Below, one piece after another: positions 55,337-62,596 of a stretch of DNA of 64,000 nucleotides (positions are counted from its first letter, which is position 1; every line of letters starts with the position of its first letter). The stretch is taken from assembly GCA_025350055.1 (NCBI GenBank), contig JANXYK010000066.1, forward strand, positions 80,405 to 144,404, written 5' to 3'. The notes below the pieces were generated by a model, which saw nothing but the letters and a program-made list of their open reading frames with translations, did not search any database and was not told the DNA's origin. Position numbers and translations under genes: made by a program. The DNA comes from Gammaproteobacteria bacterium. Lineage in GTDB: Bacteria; Pseudomonadota; Gammaproteobacteria; Steroidobacterales; Steroidobacteraceae.

Positions 55337-55759
55337 TCAGAACTTGGCCACCACCGCCACTCCGGTGGGAGGAACCGCCTCAACATAACTGCAGGCGCCT
55401 GGGGTCTGCCTGACGTAAGCGATCGCTTCAGTATCATTGACCAAGACCAGCGGTGGATTGGCGCCGTCGCGGAAAGCCTTCTTGGTCCACAGGCTGGCGT
55501 ATTTATCCGCTGTGAATTTCACCACCCGGCCCAGAAAGGTGGCCTGTGCCGCCAGGTTGTCGGCGGGCGTCAGCCTGACAGTGCCGGCAAAGCTCTTTTC
55601 GCCGATGAAGACTTCGCGCACGTCGGCAGGACGCAGCGCGACATTCGAATTGCACACCACGTACAGGTCGCTGGTTAAGGCGGCGGACGCGCAGGTGCAC
55701 AGCACTGCACCCAGCAGCCAGTAGCGATAGCCGCGACGTCGCTCAGAAGCGGATCGCAT
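55337..55759 (-). CDS. Small periplasmic PstS-like substrate-binding protein
   Basis: A 140-residue exported protein with a signal peptide (RYWLLGAVLCTCASAALT) and one lobe-like domain related to phosphate-type ABC binding proteins: SNVALRPADVREVFIGEKSF, VKFTADKYASLWTKKAFRD and LVNDTEAIAYVRQTPGACSY. Such short PstS-like proteins are often encoded beside sensor kinases, not next to ABC permeases. No permease is present here. The start lies 17 bases inside the end of the porin gene, and the kinase follows after 24 bases. A role as a ligand-sensing partner of the kinase is inferred. Confidence 0.82.
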   Translation of the reverse strand: MRSASERRRGYRYWLLGAVLCTCASAALTSDLYVVCNSNVALRPADVREVFIGEKSFAGTVRLTPADNLAAQATFLGRVVKFTADKYASLWTKKAFRDGANPPLVLVNDTEAIAYVRQTPGACSYVEAVPPTGVAVVAKF

Positions 55760-57086
55760 ATTGCACCAGTCCCTCGCCGTACTGATCGCGGGCGCGATCA
55801 GTCGCGCGTGTATTGGCGAGCTCGAGTTTCAGTGCGGATCTCAGGTCCACATCGAAGCGCAGGCCCAGCGCCGCGCGCGAATAGGAACCGCCACCATCGA
55901 GTGCGGCAAAATAGGAATCGGATTGTTCCAGCACGGCGCGCTCGAAGCGTGCGTAGGGCACCCCCCACGGCAGCCGATAGCCGAATTGCACGAAGCCCGC
56001 ATTGCTGCGATGACTGCCGCTGCTGCCGCCGAGATCCGCATTGCTGAAGACATAGATCTCGGCAATGTTCTCCCACTGGTCGGTATCGTAGTCCGCATAC
56101 CCGCCGTACACGCGTAGGCGGGTGATGCTGACCGGCCGATCGGCCTCGATGCGGGCAGTGAGTGCGTGCAGGCCCAGGGTCAGCCCCTCGAGCTTACCGC
56201 TGTTGAACTGGTAGGCGATGCGTCCGCCAGCCGCAAGATTGAATTGCGGGCTGCCGGCATTGCGCATATCGAGGCCACCGCCGACGATCTGCTGGCTGTT
56301 GCCGCCATAAACGTCGTACAACAGCTTGCCTTCGCCTGCGTGCTGCGTGCCGCTGGCCCACAGGCCCACGGTGTGCGCCGGCATGATGCCGCCGTTGTCT
56401 TCAAACTGCAGGAAGCGCGGCCGGCGCAGCGAGTTGTTGACCCAGCTGCCGTGATGCAAGGCCGTATTGATGTATCCGTAAGGCGTGTGGAACCGCCCCA
56501 GCCACAGCGTGGTTTCGTCACTGAACTGGTAACCGATCTGCGCACGCTCCAGGTCGATGCCGACCGTGCCATTGGAGCCGACTTCGGTGTTCAACTCAAA
56601 CAGCGCGCGGGTGCGATCGCCCAGGCGTGGCGCCATGTAAAAATCCAGATTACCGACGTAGAATCCCTTCAGAGCGGAATTGATCGGGTTGTGGGTACCG
56701 GCGCCTACATCGGCAAAGCCATGCAGTGGCAAGCCGCTGTCGGCGGATTTGCGGCTCGCATCGGCTTTCTCGAGTTGAGTGACTCGCTGTTCAGTCGCTT
56801 CGAGTCGTTGGGCTGGCGCTGCCGTCGTTGCAGCATTCGCGGCGGTCGCAGCAGGGGCAGCCGCTGCAGCCGAGGTTTGCTTCGCCTCCAGTTCGCGTAC
56901 TCGCTCGCTCAGGGCTTTGATGGCCAGCAAACTCTCGTCAAGCTTGCGCTGCATGTCGGCGATGGCCGCGTCCTTGTCGGTGTTGGTCGCAGCCTGTGCC
57001 GGTGGCATCGCCACGAGGCCTGCACACAGCAGCAGCATCGCGGTGCAAGACCACCAGGACCGTAGAGTCATCTTCGTACTCTGCAT
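55743..57086 (-). CDS. Outer-membrane porin with N-terminal coiled coil
   Basis: A 447-residue exported protein. After the signal peptide (MLLLCAGLVAMPPAQA) comes a trimer-type coiled coil (AIADMQRKLDESLLAIKALS, then VRELEAKQ), an Ala-rich linker, a second coiled coil, and a beta barrel from about residue 120 (HGFADVGAGTHNP) to the terminal strand EGLVQYAIRF. The final Phe is the outer-membrane assembly signal. GRFHTPYGYINTALHHGSWV resembles porins that admit phosphate- or carbohydrate-type solutes. It is the second gene of the operon, 17 bases after the SCO-like gene. Confidence 0.87.
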   Translation of the reverse strand: MQSTKMTLRSWWSCTAMLLLCAGLVAMPPAQAATNTDKDAAIADMQRKLDESLLAIKALSERVRELEAKQTSAAAAAPAATAANAATTAAPAQRLEATEQRVTQLEKADASRKSADSGLPLHGFADVGAGTHNPINSALKGFYVGNLDFYMAPRLGDRTRALFELNTEVGSNGTVGIDLERAQIGYQFSDETTLWLGRFHTPYGYINTALHHGSWVNNSLRRPRFLQFEDNGGIMPAHTVGLWASGTQHAGEGKLLYDVYGGNSQQIVGGGLDMRNAGSPQFNLAAGGRIAYQFNSGKLEGLTLGLHALTARIEADRPVSITRLRVYGGYADYDTDQWENIAEIYVFSNADLGGSSGSHRSNAGFVQFGYRLPWGVPYARFERAVLEQSDSYFAALDGGGSYSRAALGLRFDVDLRSALKLELANTRATDRARDQYGEGLVQYAIRF

Positions 57087-57103
57087 GGATGTTTTTCCGG
57101 TGA

Positions 57104-57679
57104 CTACTTGGACGCCAGCCAGTCGCCGCTGGCGTCAGTCAATGTTGCGCTTAGCGATCCCTCGCTGTTGAACACGACAATCCGCGGGTCATGCAGGACG
57201 TGAGTATCGTAGATCCAGAATTCAAAACCCAGCTGGCGCGCCAGCTGCCGCACGTTCTGCCGGCTGCCGGTGAGGAAGTACCAGTTGGCCCGTTCGAGTC
57301 CTCGATTGGCACGATACTGCCGCCAGTTGGCCGGGGTGTCCTGATCCGGATCGTAGCCGATTATCACGAAGCTGGCAGGTTCGTTGCGTTGGTCCAGTGC
57401 TTCCTGCATCCGTCGCAGCCGGGTCAGGGTGGTGGGGCAGCTGTGATGGCACTGCGACCAGGACATCGACAGGATCACGCAGTGACCGCCAAGTGCGCCC
57501 AGGCTCAGCGCCTGTCCCTGATCGTCCTGCCATTGCTGGGGTAACTGCTCGAGCCGTATCTGGCTGGTGTCACTCGCGTGCGCGCTGACCGCAAGTATCA
57601 GCGCCGCGCATACCAGCGCCGCAGGCCACCGGGCACAATCCGGGTACCACGCCGACGCCAAGGTATCCATGGGATTCAT
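57104..57679 (-). CDS. SCO1/SenC-like thioredoxin-fold protein
   Basis: A 191-residue exported protein with one N-terminal hydrophobic segment (AALVCAALILAVSAHA) and a thioredoxin fold. MSWSQCHHSCPTTLTRLRRM carries the CxxxC copper/thiol pair (Cys77, Cys81), and YDTHVLHDPRIVVFN carries the His that completes the SCO copper site. FVIIGYDPDQDTPANWRQY is the usual middle motif. SCO proteins assemble CuA in cytochrome oxidase or sense redox state; there is no oxidase gene here, so sensing or thiol chemistry for the operon is plausible. It is the first gene of the seven-gene unit and diverges from the TolB/TPR gene over 112 bases. Confidence 0.87.
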   Translation of the reverse strand: MNPMDTLASAWYPDCARWPAALVCAALILAVSAHASDTSQIRLEQLPQQWQDDQGQALSLGALGGHCVILSMSWSQCHHSCPTTLTRLRRMQEALDQRNEPASFVIIGYDPDQDTPANWRQYRANRGLERANWYFLTGSRQNVRQLARQLGFEFWIYDTHVLHDPRIVVFNSEGSLSATLTDASGDWLASK

Positions 57680-57791
57680 TTAACGGCAAAGTGCCAATTC
57701 GGGGAACGGCTACCCTTGGGCGTATTCTTACTTGACACCGGCGATATCGGCAACCGATAAATGGCCGGCGATTCGGCCCGGAAACGGCACC

Positions 57792-59492
57792 ATGACCGAG
57801 CTACCGATCATCCGCCCTGTAGAAGGCAAGGCCAAAACCGGCTGGCACAGGGTAGGGCCGGCCCTGGCCAGGCTGTGGGCGCGCATTGTCGACCACAAGG
57901 TCGCCCAATGGATGCTCGCCTACGTTGCTTTTGCCTATGCCTGCCTGCACTTCGAGCAGATGATGGGCGAGGCGTTTGCCTGGCATGCCGCCATCATGCG
58001 CGTCACCACGATCGGGCTGATCGCCGGCGTTCCCGTCACGATTTCGCTGGCCTGGTACCTGCACAAATCGGGGCGGCACGCCGAGGCCCCGGCGCACTCT
58101 GCCGAGGCCGCGCCGGCGCCCCCTGAGAAATCGATTGCAGTCTTGCCGTTCGTCGACATGAGCGAACTGAAGGATCAGGAGTATTTCTCGGATGGTCTGG
58201 CCGAGGAGTTGATCGCACTGCTGACCGGGGTGTCCGAACTGCGAGTGCCGGCCCGCACTTCCAGCTTCTATTTCAAGGGCAAGCAGGCCACGATCCCCGA
58301 GATCGCCGCAGCGCTGAAAGTGGCCCACGTGCTCGAAGGGAGCGTGCGCAAGGCTGGTAACACCATTCGCGTCACGGTGCAGCTGATCCGGGTCGATACG
58401 GGCTATCACCTGTGGTCGCAGGCCTACGATCGCACCCTGGAAGACATCTTCAAGGTGCAGGACGAGATCGCCACCGCGGTCGTGCGCTCGCTGAGCGTCG
58501 CGCTGCTCAGCGGCACGCTGCCGGCACGCAGCGCGGTGCCCAATGCCGAGGCGTATCAGTTGTACCTGCGTGGGCGGTTTCACTGGAACCAGCGCTCGCC
58601 GGAAGACTTTCGCAAGGCCATGGGCTTCTTCCAGCAGGCCATTGCCATCGATGCTCGCTATGCGCTGGCCTATACCGGGCTGGCCGACTGCTACAGCCTG
58701 CTGCCAATCTACGATCGCAAGACCCGTGCCACGGAAACCATGCCGCAAGCGAAGACCGCGATCCTGCAGGCGCTGGCAATCGATGACGGCCTGGCTGAAG
58801 CCCATGCCTCGCTGGGCCTGATCCTTGCGCTTTTTGAATTCGACTGGACGGGTGCGGAACGCGAGTTCCAGCGCGCAATCGAGCTCAACTCCAAAGCGCC
58901 CGCTCCGCACCAGTGGTACGGCGAGCTGCTGGTCAACCTCGGCAGGTCTGACGCGGGTCTGGCCGAGAGCCGCGGCGCCGTGGCGCTCGATCCGCTCTCG
59001 CAGGTGGCCAACCTGGCGCTGGGCATCACCCTCAATTCCGCGCGGCGCTTTGACGAGGCCGTTGCGCAGCTGCAGGCCACGCTGAAGATTGGCAAGAAGT
59101 TCGCCGACACCAATTACTTCCTGTTTGAGGCCTACGCCAACAAACACGCTTACCAGGAAGCGGTCGCGGTGTACGCGCGGCAAAAGAAGCTGGACGGCGA
59201 GTCAGCCGCGAACGTGGACGCCTTCAAGACTGCGTTTGCAAACGACTCCTGGCCGGGGTTTCTGCGTCAGCGTATCAAGGCGCTCGAGGCGGAGCAGACG
59301 CCGGCGGCCGAGGAGATCGCGTCCTTCTACGCACGGCTGGGCGATGTGGATCAGGCCATGAACTGGCTGGACAAATCCTATGCCGATCGCAGTGCCCGCT
59401 TGACACACCTGCGGGTCGATGCCCGCTACGACAACCTGCGTGCCGACCCACGATTCGCCAGGCTGTTGCAAAGGGTGGGCCTGGCCAGCTGA
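57792..59492 (+). CDS. Two-helix membrane protein with TolB-like (FlgO-type) domain and TPR repeats
   Basis: A 566-residue protein from ATG 57792. Two membrane helices lie at about 38-55 and 70-90. A TolB/FlgO-like domain follows from about 118 (KSIAVLPFVDMSELKDQEYF, then SDGLAEELIALLTGVSELRV and EGSVRKAGNTIRVTVQLIRV), then about six TPR units up to residue 450 (such as YALAYTGLADCYSLLPIYDR). The same TolB/TPR module is found behind class III cyclases or CadC-type DNA-binding domains in other bacteria; here the N-terminal effector is absent. It is paralogous to the TIR protein at 62597. It diverges from the SCO-led operon, and a globin follows 33 bases later. Confidence 0.87.
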   Translation: MTELPIIRPVEGKAKTGWHRVGPALARLWARIVDHKVAQWMLAYVAFAYACLHFEQMMGEAFAWHAAIMRVTTIGLIAGVPVTISLAWYLHKSGRHAEAPAHSAEAAPAPPEKSIAVLPFVDMSELKDQEYFSDGLAEELIALLTGVSELRVPARTSSFYFKGKQATIPEIAAALKVAHVLEGSVRKAGNTIRVTVQLIRVDTGYHLWSQAYDRTLEDIFKVQDEIATAVVRSLSVALLSGTLPARSAVPNAEAYQLYLRGRFHWNQRSPEDFRKAMGFFQQAIAIDARYALAYTGLADCYSLLPIYDRKTRATETMPQAKTAILQALAIDDGLAEAHASLGLILALFEFDWTGAEREFQRAIELNSKAPAPHQWYGELLVNLGRSDAGLAESRGAVALDPLSQVANLALGITLNSARRFDEAVAQLQATLKIGKKFADTNYFLFEAYANKHAYQEAVAVYARQKKLDGESAANVDAFKTAFANDSWPGFLRQRIKALEAEQTPAAEEIASFYARLGDVDQAMNWLDKSYADRSARLTHLRVDARYDNLRADPRFARLLQRVGLAS

Positions 59493-59525
59493 ATTTACAT
59501 CGGACGCCTGACAACAAGGACTGCC

Positions 59526-59963
59526 ATGGAACACAGCGACATCGAGATCTTCAACGACAGCCTGGCGCGCTGCCTGCGCGGCGAACAGTTCTTCCAGCGC
59601 TTCTACGAACTGTTCCTGGCTTCCTCTCCGGAAGTGCGCGAGAAATTCCAGCAGACCGATTTTCGCAAGCAGCGCCGCATGCTGCAAAGCTCGTTCTACA
59701 TGCTGGTGGAGTACGTCGCGCTGGGCTGGCCCGAATGTCAGGCGTATCTCGAACGCATTGCGGCCGCCCACGGTAAGCACGGCCGCGACATTCCGCCCCA
59801 CCTGTATGACCTGTGGCTGGATTGCCTGTTGCGGGCGGTGCGCGAGCGTGATGAGTTGTATTCGAAGGAAGTCGAGGGCGCCTGGCGATTCATGATGGGC
59901 GCGGGCATCACCTTCCTGAAGCTGCGCTACGAGCGCCCGCTGGTGAATCAGGCGCCGGGCTGA
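59526..59963 (+). CDS. Single-domain globin
   Basis: A 145-residue heme protein of the bacterial globin type. It runs IFNDSLARCLRGEQFFQRFY, LFLASSPEVREKFQQTDFRK, then MLQSSFYMLVEYVALGWPEC with the E-helix region. AAAHGKHGRDIPPHLYDLWL carries the likely proximal His82, and a final helix is FMMGAGITFLKLRYERPL. It resembles sensor-type globins more than flavohemoglobins and has no reductase domain. It may bind O2 or NO for the adjacent signalling genes. Its last 16 bases overlap the 3' end of the convergent metallo-hydrolase gene. Confidence 0.85.
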   Translation: MEHSDIEIFNDSLARCLRGEQFFQRFYELFLASSPEVREKFQQTDFRKQRRMLQSSFYMLVEYVALGWPECQAYLERIAAAHGKHGRDIPPHLYDLWLDCLLRAVRERDELYSKEVEGAWRFMMGAGITFLKLRYERPLVNQAPG

Positions 59964-61756
59964 GTGCGCGCCAACTGCTCCATCACCATGTCACGCAGAT
60001 CGTGCAGGCTCACCAGATCCGCGGCGCTCAGGTGGCGCGGTCGCGTGTCGACCACGCACAGCGTGCCGAGGCAGACACCATTCTTCAGCATGAGCGGCGC
60101 ACCGGCGTAAAAGCGGACACGCGGGCCTGAAGTGACCAGCGGGTTGTCGGCAAAACGGTCGTCCAGCAATGTGTCGTCGACCACCACGTCGGCATGCTGC
60201 TCGACCGCGTGGGCGCAGAAAGCCAGGTCGCGCGGCGTCTCGCTGACGTTGATGCCCACGCAGGATTTGAACCACTGCCGGTCCTTGTCGACCAGGCTGA
60301 TCAGTGCAATCGGCACGTCGAAGGTGGCGGCGGCGATGCGGGTGATGCGATCGAAGCGCTCTTCGGGCGGCGTATCGAGCACCGCCAGGTTGTGCAGTAT
60401 CTCCAGGCGCTGCGGCTCATCGGCGGGCAGGCGGGCCGGCACCCAGCGGCAGGCAAGGTGCAGGGTCCAGTAGCGTAGCTTGGTGCGCACATAGCTCAAG
60501 GTGAAGGGTGCGATCAGCCAGTCCATGGCGACGCCATGGTTGCGGGCCACTTGCTCCGGGTCGGTAGTGATCAGCACCACGGGCAGTTGTGTGTCGGGTC
60601 CTATCTGCCCGCCGTGGATCTGGTTGGCAATGCCCAGTCCGTCAATCGCCGGCGGATCGTGCTGAATCAGCGCCAGCGAGTAGTGGTCGGTGGAGGCGGC
60701 ACTCAGGTAGTCCGAAGTTCTCGGCACAATCGGGTCAGGCAGGCCTTCGAGCCGCATCGCTTCCTGCAGCAGGCGGCTGATCTTGTCGTCCGGCACTTGC
60801 ATCAGCACCGGATGCTTGAGGCTGACCGCTTCCACCGTTGCGTGCGCTTCCTGCAGTGCCGAGGCCGCGGCGGGCGCGTGCCCGGCGGTCGAGGCAACTG
60901 GCACGATCAGGCCTTCAGCCGCCGCCTGTACATCGAGCGGCGGCTGCGTGCCCGCCAAGCGCTGGCGCAAGTCAGCGATGATGTGATCCACCGCATCGTC
61001 GTCACGCATCGGATCGTGGTGCGTCAGCATCACCTTTTTCACGCCGGCCGCCTGGCAAACCTGAACGACATATTCGGCCGGACTGTGTCCCCAGCCAATG
61101 CGTCGCGGGTATTCTTCGGCGGTGAATTGCGAATCGTGGATCACCAGATCGGCGCCGCTCAGGAACTCGACGTGATGCCGATCCAGGCCGCTGAGCTCGA
61201 GTTGGCCGGAGCCTGCCGCCGCGACGTTCGGCTCATGATCGCAGCAGTACACCATGGTCGCGCCGTCGGCTCGCACGCGGTAACCGAGCGTGAGCGCCGG
61301 ATGGTTGAGGTACTGCGTGACGATGCTGATGTCGTCGATGCTGAAGGCGCCCTCGACCAGGTCGTGGTAGCGGATGGTGGCGCCGAACTTGTCCACGCCA
61401 ATAGGGAAATAGGTGTATTCCATCTGCCCCGCGAGCGTGTCGCGGATGCTCTGCATCAGCCCCTTGGGTCCGTAGATATCCCACTCGCCGCCGGCCTCGA
61501 AGAACGGCTCGAAGAACGGGATCCCCTGAATGTGGTCCCAGTGCGTGTGACTGATCAGGATATGGCCGCGCGTGGCCTTGCCGTGCTGGCGCACCAGCTC
61601 GCGTCCAAGCTCGTGTGCGCCGGTGCCGCAGTCGAAGACCACCACGGTGCCGGCGTCAGTGCGCAGCTCAACACACGAGGTGTTGCCGCCATAGCGAACC
61701 GTGGACGGCCCTGGTTTCGCGATGGATCCGCGCGTGCCCCAGAATCTTATTTTCAT
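59948..61756 (-). CDS. Metallo-beta-lactamase domain fused to degenerate receiver and GAF
   Basis: A 602-residue soluble protein. Residues 1-275 form a metallo-hydrolase resembling phosphodiesterase/RNase Z-like members (WGTRGSIAKPGPSTVRYGGN; zinc motif HTHWDH at 70-75; LVIHDSQFTAEEY; KVMLTHHDPMRDDDAVDHII). Residues about 320-430 resemble a receiver, but the phosphoacceptor position reads Gln (ALIQHDPPAIDGLGI) and the usual Lys is Ala (WLIAPFTLS), so it cannot be phosphorylated normally. Residues about 445-590 form a GAF domain (FDVPIALISLVDKDRQWFKS, then GTLCVVDTRPR). A ligand-controlled phosphodiesterase acting on a cyclic nucleotide is a reasonable idea, given the cyclase nearby. Confidence 0.88.
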   Translation of the reverse strand: MKIRFWGTRGSIAKPGPSTVRYGGNTSCVELRTDAGTVVVFDCGTGAHELGRELVRQHGKATRGHILISHTHWDHIQGIPFFEPFFEAGGEWDIYGPKGLMQSIRDTLAGQMEYTYFPIGVDKFGATIRYHDLVEGAFSIDDISIVTQYLNHPALTLGYRVRADGATMVYCCDHEPNVAAAGSGQLELSGLDRHHVEFLSGADLVIHDSQFTAEEYPRRIGWGHSPAEYVVQVCQAAGVKKVMLTHHDPMRDDDAVDHIIADLRQRLAGTQPPLDVQAAAEGLIVPVASTAGHAPAAASALQEAHATVEAVSLKHPVLMQVPDDKISRLLQEAMRLEGLPDPIVPRTSDYLSAASTDHYSLALIQHDPPAIDGLGIANQIHGGQIGPDTQLPVVLITTDPEQVARNHGVAMDWLIAPFTLSYVRTKLRYWTLHLACRWVPARLPADEPQRLEILHNLAVLDTPPEERFDRITRIAAATFDVPIALISLVDKDRQWFKSCVGINVSETPRDLAFCAHAVEQHADVVVDDTLLDDRFADNPLVTSGPRVRFYAGAPLMLKNGVCLGTLCVVDTRPRHLSAADLVSLHDLRDMVMEQLARTQPGA

Positions 61757-61868
61757 TTAGCGTCGGTGAGGAGTTGCGCTTTCCTGCCCGTATGGTTTGA
61801 GTATACGTGAGGAGGGGCTGGGCGGCGCCAGTCAGGTGAGTGTGTGTTGGCGCGGGGTTCGCAGCTTC

Positions 61869-62057
61869 TTAAGACTTCAGCAGCGCCGCCAACGTCGCTT
61901 CGAGCTCAGCGATGCGGCGATCACGGCCCGCTAGCGCAGCGGTCACGTCAGCTGCGTCGATACGCTGCGGGATATGTTGCCGGCAGTTCGCGTCCCAGGC
62001 ATGTACCTGGAAGAGGATTCCCGCGGCGGCATCGGAAGGGCGCTGCCAACCTGACAT
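61869..62057 (-). CDS. Small hypothetical protein (62 aa), uncertain
   Basis: The frame encodes SDAAAGILFQVHAWDANCRQ and then a helical, charged end (TAALAGRDRRIAELEATLAA) that could form a short coiled coil. No ribosome site is visible before the ATG and no family is recognised. It would be transcribed toward the metallo-hydrolase gene, 112 bases away. The end could be a remnant of a larger coiled-coil protein. It may be a chance frame. Confidence 0.3.
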   Translation of the reverse strand: MSGWQRPSDAAAGILFQVHAWDANCRQHIPQRIDAADVTAALAGRDRRIAELEATLAALLKS

Positions 62058-62596
62058 AGAATCTTGTCGAGTATAACTGTATAAGTTATTGATTTTAGTT
62101 ATAAAGAGATGACACTTATCATCGGCCCTTTAGTCTGTCGACGCAACGACTTTTGAGCTCGCCTCCGCTGAGTTACCAACCGACTTACCCGAGTGCGGTC
62201 GCGCTGCAAACCTGACCCACGCCGCCCTCCGAGTTGCGAACATTAAATTTTCCACTTGCCGGTGTGCCGTACGGCATCAGCTCGTTTTGTCCCGGGCTTC
62301 TTGGGTTCCGCTCTGCCCCGGAACATTCATAGATTCGAATCTGGCAAATCGCACGAACTCCCACGGTCTTTTTTATTGCACGATCCAACAGCAGATCAAC
62401 TATGAAATTCGAGGATGCAAATACGGTGAGCCGGGTGCACGTCCGCTGTTCAACCAATTGCACGACACAAAACAGGTCCGCCAAACCAACCTGGGTGTTT
62501 GGGAAATCAGGGTCATTCCGTTCAGCTGGCGCTCAGTAGAGTGGTCACTGACGATGCGATAAGCTGATACTCGGAACAGGCTCTGGGGTTCGAAAG
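62058..62596. other. A+T-richer gene-free stretch with inverted repeats
   Basis: No convincing gene is seen in about 540 bases. Base composition is clearly more A+T-rich than on either side. It holds the inverted repeat ATAACT-GTATA-AGTTAT (62073-62089), the repeat GATGA-CACTTA-TCATC (62108-62123) and the palindrome AGATTCGAATCT (62331-62342). Codon structure resembling known proteins is absent in all frames. It could be a control region of the TIR gene or the scar of an acquired segment. Confidence 0.5.

Noticed and set aside
62320..62350. ATTCGAATC resembling the T-loop of a tRNA.
   Set aside because: Flanking bases do not form a 5-bp T-stem or an acceptor stem; the palindrome AGATTCGAATCT explains the match.
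62185..62484. Possible 99-residue gene before the TIR gene.
   Set aside because: No recognisable domain, no ribosome site, and the composition differs from real genes here.
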